NCBI GenBank assembly: GCA_030418545.1
Contig: QAIB01000001.1
Span: forward strand, 868,001-932,000
Length of the DNA stretch: 64,000 nucleotides
From: Xenophilus aerolatus
GTDB lineage: Bacteria > Pseudomonadota > Gammaproteobacteria > Burkholderiales > Burkholderiaceae_C
Reading direction: 5' to 3'
Shown here: positions 45,573 to 55,024 of the stretch, piece by piece
How the letters are laid out: each line of letters opens with the position of its first letter
Numbering within the stretch: the first letter of the stretch is position 1
Made by a program: the position numbers and the translations under genes
The notes under the pieces: generated by a model
What the model was told of the DNA's origin: nothing
What the model saw: only the letters and a program-made list of their open reading frames with translations
Databases searched by the model: none

Positions 45573-46432
45573 AGGGCTGGCTCCTGTCCGCCCTGGCCGC
45601 GCTGGGCATCGGCGCGGCCGCCGCGGCGCCGGTCCAGGTGACTGACGAGCGCGGCGTCGCAGTGCAGCTGCCCGCGCCGCCGCAGCGCATCGTCTCGCTG
45701 CTGCCCTCGCTCACCGAGACCGTCTGCGCGCTCGACGCCTGCGGACGGCTCGTCGGCGTCGACCGCTATTCCAACTGGCCCGATGCAGTCAAGGCTCTGC
45801 CGCAGGTCGGCGGCGGGATCGACCCGAACGTCGAGGCCATCTCGGCGCTCAAGCCCGACCTGGTGCTGGCGGCCAAGTCCTCGCGCGTGTCGCAGCGGCT
45901 CGAATCGCTGGGCCTCAAGGTGGCCGTGCTGGAGCCGAAGAACCATGCCGACGTGCAGCGCGTGCTGAAGCAGGTTGCACAACTGCTCGCGGTGCCGGGG
46001 GCGGACACGGTGTGGCGTGCCATCGACGCCAGCGTGGACGCGGCGGCGCAGTCGCTGCCCGCATCGGCCCGCGGCACGCGCGTGTATTTCGAGGTCAACG
46101 CCGCGCCCTATGCGGCCGGCGAAAGCTCCTTCATCGGCGAAACGCTCGCGCGCCTGCATGCGCGCAACATCGTGCCGGCCTCGATGGGGCCGTTCCCCAA
46201 GCTCAACCCCGAGTTCGTGGTGCGCGCCGATCCTGCCCTGATCATGGTCAGCGAACGCAGCGCCCAAGGGCTGGAGCAGCGGCCCGGGTGGGCGTCGATC
46301 CAGGCGGTCAGGACGGGTCGCATCTGCCGCTTCAGCGCCGAGCAGGCCGACATCCTGGTGCGGCCCGGCCCGCGCATGGGCGATGCGGCCCGCCTGATGG
46401 CCGGCTGCCTGGCCGGCAACGCGGGCCGTTAG
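45569..46432 (+). CDS. btuF: Cobalamin-binding periplasmic protein
   Basis: Class III substrate-binding protein of 287 residues with a short signal peptide (WLLSALAALGIGAAAAA) and QRIVSLLPSLTETVCALDAC, GVDRYSNWPDAVKALPQVGG and LEQRPGWASIQAVRTGRICR, typical of BtuF. It hands cobalamin or cobinamide to BtuCD. Start overlaps cobU (ATGA). Confidence 0.93.
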   Translation: MKGWLLSALAALGIGAAAAAPVQVTDERGVAVQLPAPPQRIVSLLPSLTETVCALDACGRLVGVDRYSNWPDAVKALPQVGGGIDPNVEAISALKPDLVLAAKSSRVSQRLESLGLKVAVLEPKNHADVQRVLKQVAQLLAVPGADTVWRAIDASVDAAAQSLPASARGTRVYFEVNAAPYAAGESSFIGETLARLHARNIVPASMGPFPKLNPEFVVRADPALIMVSERSAQGLEQRPGWASIQAVRTGRICRFSAEQADILVRPGPRMGDAARLMAGCLAGNAGR

Positions 46433-46434
46433 TG

Positions 46435-47438
46435 ATGCACGCCCGCCGAGCGCGCTGGGTCGCCCTCGTGCTGCTGCTGGCGGCCGCGGGTCTGCTGGCG
46501 CTGGGCGCCGCTGTCGGCAGCACCGGCATCGACATGCTGTGGTCGATGCGCGGCGACGCGGTGGCCTGGCAGATCGTGTGGGACATCCGGCTGCCGCGCA
46601 CCCTGGGCGCCTGGCTCGCGGGCGCGCTGCTCGGGCTGGCCGGGGCGGTGGCGCAGGGGCTGTTCCGCAATCCGCTGGCCGACCCGTACCTGCTGGGCAG
46701 CGCCTCGGGCGCCTCGCTGGGCGTGGCGGCGGCGCTGTCGCTGTTCGGCGTGTCCGTCCACTCGACGGCCTGGGTGGTGCGCCTGGGCCTCACCGGCGCG
46801 GCCTTCGTCGGTGCCGTGGCGGCGGTGCTGCTCACCCTGGCGCTCGCGCGCGGCGTGCAGCAGACGCTGCGCCTGCTGCTGGCCGGCGTGATCGTCGGCG
46901 TGGTGCTGGGCGCGGTGAAGGACCTGATCAGCATCGCGTCGGCCGACATCCTGCAGGCGCTGCAGGCCTTCATGCTCGGCAGCACCGGCCTGGTGGGCTG
47001 GGGCGCCAGCGGCGTGATGGCCGGCGTGCTCGCGCTGTGCCTGATCGCTGGCGCCGCGCTGGCGCCGGTGCTCGACGGACTGGCGCTGGGCGAGGCCACG
47101 GCCACCAGCCTGGGCCTGCCGCTGCCCGCGATGCGGGTGGCGCTGGTGGCCGTGCTGGCGCTGGCCACCGGCGCCGCGGTGGCGCAGACCGGTTTGATCG
47201 CCTTCGTCGGCCTGGCGGCGCCACACCTGGTGCGCTCGCTGGTCAAGACCACGCATGTGCGCCTGGTGTTGCTGTCGGCCCTCATGGGCGGCCTGTTGCT
47301 GATGGCGGCCGACCTGGGCGCGCGCTGGCTGATCGCGCCGCAGGAACTGCCGGTGGGCGTGCTCACCGCGGTCTTCGGCGGCGGCTACCTGCTGTGGCTG
47401 ATGCATCGGCGCGCGGCGCGTGCGGCGGGGCGGGGCGC

Positions 47439-47442
<4 letters not shown>
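46435..47442 (+). CDS. btuC: Cobalamin ABC transporter permease
   Basis: FecCD-family permease of 335 residues with about ten helices. Family motifs: IRLPRTLGAWLAGALLGLAG, GLFRNPLADPYLLGSASGAS, GLIAFVGLAAPHLVRSLVKT and the ending LPVGVLTAVFGGGYLLWLMH. Two bases separate it from the btuF stop, and its stop overlaps the btuD start. Forms the inner-membrane channel for corrinoids. Confidence 0.94.
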
Positions 47443-48275
<833 letters not shown>

Positions 48276-48278
48276 AAC

Positions 48279-48399
48279 CGGACACCCGTACGCGAAGGGC
48301 GCGAAAGTTTCGCAAAGGACACGAAAGAACAGCCGGACATGAATGTCTTCTTTCGCGTGCTTCGCGGAATCTTTGCGTCCTTCGCGTCCGGCTGCCCGT
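48279..48399 (+). repeat. Interspersed repeat family A, copy 2
   Basis: Begins CGGACACCCGTACGCGAAGG and ends with a near-inverted copy (CCTTCGCGTCCGGCTGCCCG), so it can fold into one long hairpin. It starts four bases after the btuD stop and ends 14 bases before the cobO ATG. Its left end matches the inverted right end of the element at 5313-5430. Confidence 0.82.
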
Positions 48400-48412
48400 A
48401 TTGAAAGACCCC

Positions 48413-48982
48413 ATGCACATCGAAACACCCCCCAACGACAAGCCCTACGACAAACCCGAGGGCGAGCGCCGCGGCCTGGTGCTGGTGAACACCGGCGACG
48501 GCAAGGGCAAGAGCACGGCGGCCTTCGGGCTGGCGTTGCGCGCCCATGGCCGCGGCAAGGCGGTGAAGATCTTCCAGTTCATGAAGGTGCCGACGGCGCG
48601 CTTCGGCGAGCACCGCATGTTCGAGCAGATCGGGATACCGATCGAGGGGCTCGGCGACGGCTTCAGCTGGAAGAGCCAGGACCTCGAACGCTCCGCGCAA
48701 CTCGCCCGGGACGGGTGGGAGAAGGCGAGGGCGGCGATTCTCTCGGGCGAGTTCTTCCTGGTGGTGCTCGACGAGATCACCTACCCGCTGATCTACGGCT
48801 GGCTGCCGCTCGACGCGGTGCTGCAGACGCTGCGCGAGCGGCCGCGCGAGGTGCACGTGGTGCTCACCGGTCGCCGCTGCCCGCCCGAGATCGTCGAGCT
48901 GGCCGACACGGTGACCGAGATGCAGATGGTCAAGCATGCGTTCAAGGCCGGCATCCCGGCGCAACGCGGCATCGAAGACTAG
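48413..48982 (+). CDS. cobO: Cob(I)yrinic acid a,c-diamide adenosyltransferase
   Basis: CobA/CobO/BtuR-type enzyme of 189 residues that adds the adenosyl group to Co(I) corrinoids. P-loop [10 protein letters not shown] (about 26-35), [39 protein letters not shown] and [19 protein letters not shown] are all standard. ATG 48413 is preferred over an in-frame TTG at 48401 that abuts the repeat. Its stop shares a base with the cbiB GTG start. Confidence 0.95.
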   Translation: MHIETPPNDKPYDKPEGERRGLVLVNTGDGKGKSTAAFGLALRAHGRGKAVKIFQFMKVPTARFGEHRMFEQIGIPIEGLGDGFSWKSQDLERSAQLARDGWEKARAAILSGEFFLVVLDEITYPLIYGWLPLDAVLQTLRERPREVHVVLTGRRCPPEIVELADTVTEMQMVKHAFKAGIPAQRGIED

Positions 48983-49953
48983 TGGCGCCGGCCGCTCTCG
49001 TCGCCATCGGCGCGCTGTGGCTCGCGCTGGCCATCGACCGCTGGCTGGGCGAGCCGCCGGCGCGCTGGCATCCGGTCGTGTGGATGGGGGCGTGGCTGGG
49101 CTGGGCCGGCCCGCGCATCGCGCCGGCGGTCGATGCGCGTCGGCCCGGGCGCTTCAAGCCTTTTGTGCTCGGAACCCTTGCCTGGTGCGCGGGAGCAGCG
49201 ATGGTTTTCGTAGCGGCCTGGGCGGTGCAGTGGCATGTGATGCGCCATCTGCCCTGGCCGGTGGCGGCGCTCACGCTGGCGCTGGCCCTCAAGCCGTTGC
49301 TGGCCTGGCGCATGCTGCGCGACGAGGTGCTGGCGGTGGAGGCGGCGCTGGCCGAGTCGCTCGACGCCGGCCGGGCGCGGCTGGCCCATCTGGTGAGCCG
49401 CGACACGCAGTCGCTCGATGCCGGCGCCGTGCGCGAGAGCGCGATCGAGTCGCTGGCCGAGAACCTCAACGATTCGGTGGTCGCACCGCTGTTCTGGTTC
49501 GTGCTCTTCGGATTGCCGGGCGCGGCCCTCTACCGTTTCGCCAACACGGCGGACGCGATGTGGGGCTACCCGGGCGAGCGCGGCGGGCGCTGCTGGGCTT
49601 GGGCAGGCAAGTGGGCGGCGCGGCTGGACGACGGACTGTCGTGGGCGCCGGCCCGGCTCAGCGCGCTATTGATTGCGCTGGCGGCGTGGTGCTGGCCGTC
49701 GGGGCTGGCGCGCGAGGCAAGACGCACGCCGTCGCCCAACAGCGGCTGGCCCATGGCGGCGATGGCGGGGGTGCTGGGCGTGCGCCTGCGCAAGCCCGGC
49801 GTCTATGCGCTGAACGCCGGGGGCCGTGCGTCCGTTTCGGTCGATGTGCACACATGCGCCATGCTGGGCGGCCGTGCGGTGGTGGCCGCTGCCGTGCTGG
49901 CCACTGCGGCGCTGGCCGGCACCGGGGGCGCCGGCCTCCTGCGGATCGGGTGA
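48982..49953 (+). CDS. cbiB: Adenosylcobinamide-phosphate synthase CbiB
   Basis: Membrane enzyme of 323 residues (CobD in aerobic naming) that attaches aminopropanol phosphate to adenosylcobyric acid. Family segments: DRWLGEPPARWHPVVWMGAW, LVSRDTQSLDAGAVRESAIE, SLAENLNDSVVAPLFWFVLF, and NTADAMWGYPGERGG. About five to six helices. Start is GTG at 48982, overlapping the last base of the cobO stop, so translation is coupled. Confidence 0.93.
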   Translation: MAPAALVAIGALWLALAIDRWLGEPPARWHPVVWMGAWLGWAGPRIAPAVDARRPGRFKPFVLGTLAWCAGAAMVFVAAWAVQWHVMRHLPWPVAALTLALALKPLLAWRMLRDEVLAVEAALAESLDAGRARLAHLVSRDTQSLDAGAVRESAIESLAENLNDSVVAPLFWFVLFGLPGAALYRFANTADAMWGYPGERGGRCWAWAGKWAARLDDGLSWAPARLSALLIALAAWCWPSGLAREARRTPSPNSGWPMAAMAGVLGVRLRKPGVYALNAGGRASVSVDVHTCAMLGGRAVVAAAVLATAALAGTGGAGLLRIG

Positions 49954-49957
49954 CGGC

Positions 49958-50971
49958 ATGCCGGAGATGAGCATGCACGGCGGGCCGGACGCGCAGGGCG
50001 TTGCGCTCCACGACTTCTCGACCAACGCCAACGCCTGCGGCCCGTGCCCGCCGGCGCTGCAGGCGCTGCGCGGCGCCGACCCCTCGCGCTACCCGGACCC
50101 GGAATCCACCCGGCTGCGGGAGCGGCTCGCAGCCTTCCACGGCGTGCGCCGGGAGCGCATCGTGGTGGCCGCCAGCGCCAGCGAGTTCATCGTGCGCATC
50201 ACGGCGGCGGCCGCTGCCGACGGCGGCGGGACTGCCGTGCTGCCGGTGCCGGCCTATGGCGATTACGCCCGCGCCGCGCGTGCGCACGGGCTGGAGGTGC
50301 ATCTGGCCACGGCGACCGGGCCCGGAGCGCCCGCGCCGCGCCTGGCCTGGGGCTGCGAGCCGTCGACGCCGTACGGGCAGGACGATCCGCAACTGCCGGC
50401 GCGCGTCGATGCCTGGCGGGCCGGTCGGCCCTTCGTGCTCGACCGGGCCTATGCGCCGCTGCGCCTCGACGGGCCGCCGGGCGGCAGCCTGGGGCCGGAT
50501 CGCCTCTCTCGCGTGTGGCAGCTGTGGTCGCCCAACAAGGCCCTGGGCCTGACGGGCGTGCGCGGCGCTTATGCGATCGCGCCGGCCGATGCGTCGCCGG
50601 CTTTGCTCGCCCGCGTCCAGGCCCTGGCCCCGTCGTGGCCGCTAGGGGCCCACGCGGTCGCGATGCTCGCGGCCTGGGTCGAGGCGCCCGTGCAGGACTG
50701 GCTGTCGGGCAGCCTCGAGGTTCTGAAGGACTGGAAGCGCCGCCAGCAGCGCCTGTGTACCGAGTTGGGTGGCGAGGTGCTGCCCAGCATTGCCAACTTC
50801 TTCTGCATGCGCTGGCCGGCCGAGCTGCCGCTGCAGCCCGCCCTGGAGTCGCTGCGCGCGCAGGGCATCAAGCTGCGCGACTGCGCCTCGTTCGGGCTGC
50901 CGCGCCACGTGCGCCTGGGCGTCCTGCCGCCGCGGAGCCAGGACGCGCTGGCGGCGGCCTGGAAGTCCTGA
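49958..50971 (+). CDS. cobD: L-threonine-O-3-phosphate decarboxylase
   Basis: PLP-dependent aminotransferase-fold enzyme of 337 residues (CobC in aerobic naming) that makes aminopropanol phosphate for CbiB. FSTNANACGPCPPALQALRG, SRYPDPESTRLRERLAAFHG, and the PLP lysine Lys194 in WSPNKALGLTGVRGAYAI match the family. The NPNNPTG loop of relatives is changed to GCEPSTPYG. Last gene of this part of the cobalamin operon; four bases after cbiB. cobQ, which would be the next enzyme, is 10.9 kb away. Confidence 0.9.
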   Translation: MPEMSMHGGPDAQGVALHDFSTNANACGPCPPALQALRGADPSRYPDPESTRLRERLAAFHGVRRERIVVAASASEFIVRITAAAAADGGGTAVLPVPAYGDYARAARAHGLEVHLATATGPGAPAPRLAWGCEPSTPYGQDDPQLPARVDAWRAGRPFVLDRAYAPLRLDGPPGGSLGPDRLSRVWQLWSPNKALGLTGVRGAYAIAPADASPALLARVQALAPSWPLGAHAVAMLAAWVEAPVQDWLSGSLEVLKDWKRRQQRLCTELGGEVLPSIANFFCMRWPAELPLQPALESLRAQGIKLRDCASFGLPRHVRLGVLPPRSQDALAAAWKS

Positions 50972-51029
50972 CGGCCATCCGCGCGCCGGCCGGGGCCGGC
51001 GGCGCCGTCCTGCGCGGACGCCCCAAGGG

Positions 51030-51386
51030 TCAGAGCGGCAGTGGCGATGCCAGCGCGCGCTCGAACACGTCGGCGTCCATGGCGTCGATGCTGTAGTGCC
51101 GCACGATCACGTCGCGGTCGAGCAGCTTGCCCTTGTCGTCCGGCTCGATGGAGGGCTTGAGGTAGTCCGGCCCGGCGAAGGCCTTGATGCTGTCCAGCGA
51201 ATCCCACAGGGAGGCGACCACGACCTCGGTCGTGCCGTCACCCAGGTCGCGGAAGATCGCGGCCGTGCGCAGGTTGCCCGGCACGGCACGCAATTGGGGG
51301 AGCTTGGTGTTCTCCAGGTGTTCCCGGCATTCTTCTCGGAGTTCGGCGCGGATCCAGAACGTCCAGGCGCGCATCACGTGATTCAT
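51030..51386 (-). CDS. Antibiotic-biosynthesis-monooxygenase-fold (ABM) protein
   Basis: Protein of 118 residues with a dimeric alpha/beta-barrel look: RAWTFWIRAELREECREHLE, LPQLRAVPGNLRTAAIFRDL, TTEVVVASLWDSLDSIKAFA, then a C-terminal VIVRHYSIDAMD. Similar proteins act as small haem- or quinol-type monooxygenases or have no known job. ATG 51386 preferred; a TTG codon directly precedes it. Convergent with cobD and set 80 bp from the LysR gene on the same strand. Confidence 0.78.
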   Translation of the reverse strand: MNHVMRAWTFWIRAELREECREHLENTKLPQLRAVPGNLRTAAIFRDLGDGTTEVVVASLWDSLDSIKAFAGPDYLKPSIEPDDKGKLLDRDVIVRHYSIDAMDADVFERALASPLPL

Positions 51387-51466
51387 CAAGGGTGCCCGAT
51401 TGGCCGGGGCCCGAAGCGGCGCCGGTGCCGCGAAATTTAACCCAAAGGTTCGCTATTTTTGCGACC

Positions 51467-52384
51467 TCAAGCGCGCGCGAGCTGCGGATCCCGGGCAAAT
51501 ATCTCGGCTGCCCAGTCCACGAAGGCCCTCACCTTGGCGCTCAGGTGCCGGTTCGGGGGGTAGACCACGTGCACCGGCAGCGAATCGCGCGTCCAGTCGG
51601 GCATGAGTTGCACCAGGTCGCCGCTGGCCAGGTAGGGCGCCGCGATGAAGCTCACCATCTGCGAGACGCCGAAGCCGGCCAGCACCGCGGTGGTGTGGGC
51701 GTTGCTCTCGTTGACCGACACCCGGTAGGGGCCGCCGATCTCGATGGTCTCGCCGTCCTTGTTGAACTCCAGCGGGTAGATGCGCCGCGTGTTGCCGGCG
51801 AAGAAATTCACCACGTGGTGGCGGCCGCGCTCCAGGTCGCGCGGATGGGCCGGCGTGCCGTACTTCTTCAGGTAGCCGGGCGAGGCCACGGTGACGAAGG
51901 GCAGGTTGCCGATGCGCCGGGCCACCAGCGACTGGTCGGTGATGTCGCCGGCGCGGATCACCACGTCCACGTTGTCGCTGATCAGGTCCACCGGCCGGTC
52001 GCTCACGCCCAGGTCCACCTGGATGTCGGGGTACTTGTCGCAGAAGGACGCCAGCGCCGGGATGACCACCAGGCGCGCCGTGGAGGTGCCCACGTCGATG
52101 CGCAGCCGCCCGGTCGGCGCCGCCTGGGCGTTCGCCATGCTGGCCTCGAGCTCGTCGAAGTCGTTCAGCAGGCGCGCCGCACGTTCGAAGTACGCGGCGC
52201 CGTCGGGCGTGACCGTGACGCGCCGCGTCGTGCGGTTGAGCAGCTTCGCATGCAGCCGGGCCTCCAGGGCCTGGATCTGCTTGGTGACGGTGCCCTTGGG
52301 CAGGTCGAGCGAATCGGCGGCGCGCGTGAAGTTGCCGGCCTCGACGACCCGCACGAACACGCGCATGGCTTGGATCTGGTCCAT
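51467..52384 (-). CDS. LysR-family regulator near RND efflux operon
   Basis: LysR regulator of 305 residues. Helix-turn-helix AGNFTRAADSLDLPKGTVTK, followed by IQALEARLHAKLLNRTTRRV, in the common subgroup with DGAAYFERAARLLNDFDELE. The ligand domain includes RLRIDVGTSTARLVVIPALA and SPGYLKKYGTPAHPRDL. It is divergent from a hydrolase-fold gene that leads into a MexEF-OprN-like efflux operon; LysR proteins control such pumps in Pseudomonas (MexT). Control of the operon is inference. Confidence 0.92.
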   Translation of the reverse strand: MDQIQAMRVFVRVVEAGNFTRAADSLDLPKGTVTKQIQALEARLHAKLLNRTTRRVTVTPDGAAYFERAARLLNDFDELEASMANAQAAPTGRLRIDVGTSTARLVVIPALASFCDKYPDIQVDLGVSDRPVDLISDNVDVVIRAGDITDQSLVARRIGNLPFVTVASPGYLKKYGTPAHPRDLERGRHHVVNFFAGNTRRIYPLEFNKDGETIEIGGPYRVSVNESNAHTTAVLAGFGVSQMVSFIAAPYLASGDLVQLMPDWTRDSLPVHVVYPPNRHLSAKVRAFVDWAAEIFARDPQLARA

Positions 52385-52427
52385 AGGTGCAAAGGGATGG
52401 TTGCTGACGTCGCAGGCGCTGGGGAAC

Positions 52428-52447
52428 GCGCATTCTTGTGGATGCGC
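52428..52447. promoter_or_regulatory. Inverted repeat GCGCAT-N8-ATGCGC in LysR/hydrolase gap
   Basis: Perfect six-base arms with an eight-base spacer, 44 bp upstream of the LysR ATG in the 215-bp divergent gap. A possible operator; it does not fit T-N11-A exactly. A -10-like TTATAT at 52562 could serve the hydrolase gene. Confidence 0.4.
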
Positions 52448-52599
52448 ATTGACCTGTTCCGGGGGAGGGGTCGGATTCTGGGCCCTGGAAACGCGGCGAT
52501 TGTTGTCGCGCCGGAAACAGAGTGGGGCGCCCGGCCCGGTTTCATGCCTCGTCGGCGACCCTTATATTTCATCCATCGTTGATCCGGAAGGTCCACACC

Positions 52600-53472
52600 A
52601 TGTCATCCCGTCCCACCCCGCAGCAGCCAGAGGCCCAAGCCCCGGCCGGGCGCGCCGTGGCCGAGAAGGACATCCGTATCGAGCTGCCGCAGGGCGAGGG
52701 CGTCGACGCCCGCACCTATGGCGAGAAGACGGGCAGCGCCGGCCAGCCGGTGGTGCTGCACTTCCATGGCGGCACCTTCGTCTGCGGCGACCTCGACAAC
52801 GGCCGCACCGTGGGCCGGCTGCTGGCGCGCGCCGGCGCCTTCGTGGTGTCGCTGGCCTATCCGCTGGCGCCCGAATTTCCGTTCCCCAAGCCCATCGAGG
52901 TGGGCTACGCGGTGCTGGAGTGGCTCTACAAGCAGCGCACCAAGCTGGTCGGCAAGGGCGCGCGCATTTTCCTTGCCGGCGAGGAAGCCGGCGGCAACCT
53001 GGCGGCGGCCGTGGCCCTGGTGGCCCGTGACCGTGCGCACCCACCGCTCGCCGGCCAGGTGCTGCTGTCGCCGATGCTCGACCCCTGCGCCGGCACCGCG
53101 TCGCTGCGCGAGGCCAGCTGCGCCGAAGCGACGGTGAGCTGCAAATGGGCCGAGGGCTGGCAGAAGTACCTGCACCGGCCGATGGACGCGCTGCATCCCT
53201 ACGCGGTGCCCGGCTCCTCGCTCCGCCTGGCGGACATCGCGCCGACCCTGGTGCTGGTGGGGCAGGACGACCCGATGCGCGACGAAGCGCTCGCCTACGC
53301 CAAGCGCCTGGGCGACGCGGGCATCCCGGTGACCAGCCAGGTGCTGCCCGGCGCGTCGAACTGGCCCGAGGCGCTGTACGAACCCGACAGCAATGCATGT
53401 GCGGCCTGCGAGCAGAGCGTGGAAGAACAGTTCCGCGCCTTCTTCCAGGCCGCGACGCCGCCGCCCCACTAG
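52600..53472 (+). CDS. HSL-type alpha/beta-hydrolase fold protein lacking the nucleophile
   Basis: Protein of 290 residues with the fold of hormone-sensitive-lipase esterases: oxyanion motif HFHGG (His56-Gly58), SLAYPLAPEFPFP, and the Asp region VLVGQDDPMRDEA (Asp223/224). However the nucleophile elbow, GDSAGG in active members, reads GEEAGG (Glu128-Glu129), and the catalytic His position in the PGxxHxF motif reads PGASNWPE (Asn254). It is thus probably not a serine hydrolase, perhaps a ligand-binding or regulatory relative. AAGG lies before the ATG. It lies between a LysR gene and an RND efflux operon. Confidence 0.88.
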   Translation: MSSRPTPQQPEAQAPAGRAVAEKDIRIELPQGEGVDARTYGEKTGSAGQPVVLHFHGGTFVCGDLDNGRTVGRLLARAGAFVVSLAYPLAPEFPFPKPIEVGYAVLEWLYKQRTKLVGKGARIFLAGEEAGGNLAAAVALVARDRAHPPLAGQVLLSPMLDPCAGTASLREASCAEATVSCKWAEGWQKYLHRPMDALHPYAVPGSSLRLADIAPTLVLVGQDDPMRDEALAYAKRLGDAGIPVTSQVLPGASNWPEALYEPDSNACAACEQSVEEQFRAFFQAATPPPH

Positions 53473-53706
53473 GCGCGAAGGCGCCCGACGCATCGGCCTC
53501 CGCAGAGGGGCGCACATCAGAACAAGGCACGAGACGGCGCGGAGACCGCCGTCCGGAGGGAGTTTTCGCCTGACGAACGCCGACGGGGCCCGAGCGCCCT
53601 GAGCCGGCGCGCTGGCGGCACACCGCTTTCACCCATTCCGTTCCCGACGGGCGCCACCCGCGCCCGGAGGGTTGTCGCATCCCCGAAGTACCCACAAGGA
53701 CGAACC

Positions 53707-54993
53707 ATGTCGAACCCAAGCAACAACAACACGCCCGACCGCTCCGAAGGTGCCGGGTCCGAAACTCCTTCGCTGGCACGCCGCAGCGTGTGGCCGACCG
53801 TCACCGGCGTGACGGCGGTGCTGGCCGTCGCCGCCGGCTTCTTCGGCATGCACAGCTTCAAGGCCGAGGCCAGCAACCCGCCGGCGCAGCAGCAGCCGCA
53901 GGCCACGCCGGTGTCGGTGGCGACCGTCACGGAAACAGAGGTCAACGCCTGGGACGAGTTCTCCGGCCGGCTGGAAGCGGTGGAGCGGGTCGACGTGCGC
54001 TCGCGCGTCGCCGGTGCCGTGCAGAGCGTGCATTTCCGCGAGGGCACGCTGGTCAAGCAGGGCGACCTGCTCGTGACCATCGACCCGGCGCCCTACAAGG
54101 CCGAGGTGGACCGCGCCGAGGCGCAGGTCGCGTCGGCGAAGGCGCGTGCCGCCTACACCCGCAGCGAGCAGGAGCGCGCGCGGCGCCTTTACGCCGAGCA
54201 GGCCATCGCCCAGCGCGAGCTGGACGAGCGCCTGAACGCCGGCAACGAGGCCGAAGCGAACCTGCGCGCCGCGCAGGCCTCGCTGCAGAGCGCGAAGCTC
54301 AACCTGTCGTACACCCAGGTGCGTGCACCGGTCGCCGGCCGCATCGGCAAGCTCGAAGTCACGGTGGGCAACCTCGTCGCGGCCGGCCCCGGCGCGCCGG
54401 TGCTGACCACGCTGGTGTCGGTGAGCCCGATCTACGCCAGCTTCGACGCCGACGAGCAGGTCATCGGCCGCGCCCTGCAGGGCATGCCCGGCGGCGCCAG
54501 CGCCCGCTCGCTCATCGGCCAAATCCCCGTGCAGATGGGCACCGCCGCCACCGAGGGCACGCCCTTCGAAGGCAAGCTGCAGCTGATCGACAACCAGGTC
54601 GATGCCAGGAACGGCACCGTTCGCGTGCGCGCCACCTTCGAGAACAAGGACGGCGCCCTCATCCCCGGCCAGTTCGCCCGCATCCGCATGGGCCAGGCGC
54701 AGGAGAGCAAGGCCCTGCTGGTGGCCGAACGCGCCGTGGGCACCGACCAGAACAAGAAGTTCGTGATGGTCGTCAATGCCGACAACAAGGCCGAGTACCG
54801 CGAGGTGACCCTGGGCGCCCCGATCAACGGCCTGCGCGTGGTGGCCAGCGGACTCAAGCCGGGCGAGCGGATCGTGGTCAACGGCCTGCAGCACGTGCGC
54901 CCCGGCGTATTGGTGGACCCCAAGCCGGTGCCGATGGACGCGACCGCACAGAGCGGCAACGCCAAGGCCGGCAAGCTGGCCTCGAACCCCTGA
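53707..54993 (+). CDS. RND efflux periplasmic adaptor (MexE/AcrA-like)
   Basis: Membrane fusion protein of 428 residues. N-terminal hydrophobic anchor about 30-48, lipoyl half-motifs around VDVRSRVAGAVQSVHFREGT and LVKQGDLLVTIDPAPYKAEV, helical hairpin about 125-195 (YTRSEQERARRLYAEQAIAQ), second lipoyl half VRAPVAGRIGKLEVTVGNLV and barrel/proximal domains to the end. No lipobox, so it is membrane-anchored by its N-terminus. It links the pump to the outer-membrane channel encoded downstream. A 234-bp gap precedes it with a GACGGCG/CGCCGTC hairpin near 53533-53553. Confidence 0.95.
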   Translation: MSNPSNNNTPDRSEGAGSETPSLARRSVWPTVTGVTAVLAVAAGFFGMHSFKAEASNPPAQQQPQATPVSVATVTETEVNAWDEFSGRLEAVERVDVRSRVAGAVQSVHFREGTLVKQGDLLVTIDPAPYKAEVDRAEAQVASAKARAAYTRSEQERARRLYAEQAIAQRELDERLNAGNEAEANLRAAQASLQSAKLNLSYTQVRAPVAGRIGKLEVTVGNLVAAGPGAPVLTTLVSVSPIYASFDADEQVIGRALQGMPGGASARSLIGQIPVQMGTAATEGTPFEGKLQLIDNQVDARNGTVRVRATFENKDGALIPGQFARIRMGQAQESKALLVAERAVGTDQNKKFVMVVNADNKAEYREVTLGAPINGLRVVASGLKPGERIVVNGLQHVRPGVLVDPKPVPMDATAQSGNAKAGKLASNP

Positions 54994-55024
54994 ACGCGCG
55001 CGAGCGCTTCGCTGAAAGTTCGTC

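Noticed and set aside
48401-48412. TTG start for cobO
   Set aside because: It abuts the repeat and lacks a ribosome site; family sequence fits the ATG at 48413.
50985-51000. GCCGGC-CGGG-GCCGGC hairpin between cobD and the ABM gene as a terminator
   Set aside because: No T-tract on either strand; simple GC-rich palindrome.
53533-53553. Hairpin GACGGCG/CGCCGTC as a terminator or leader element before the RND operon
   Set aside because: Tail is GGAGGGAGTTTT with only four T after a GC-rich stretch; no known leader motif.
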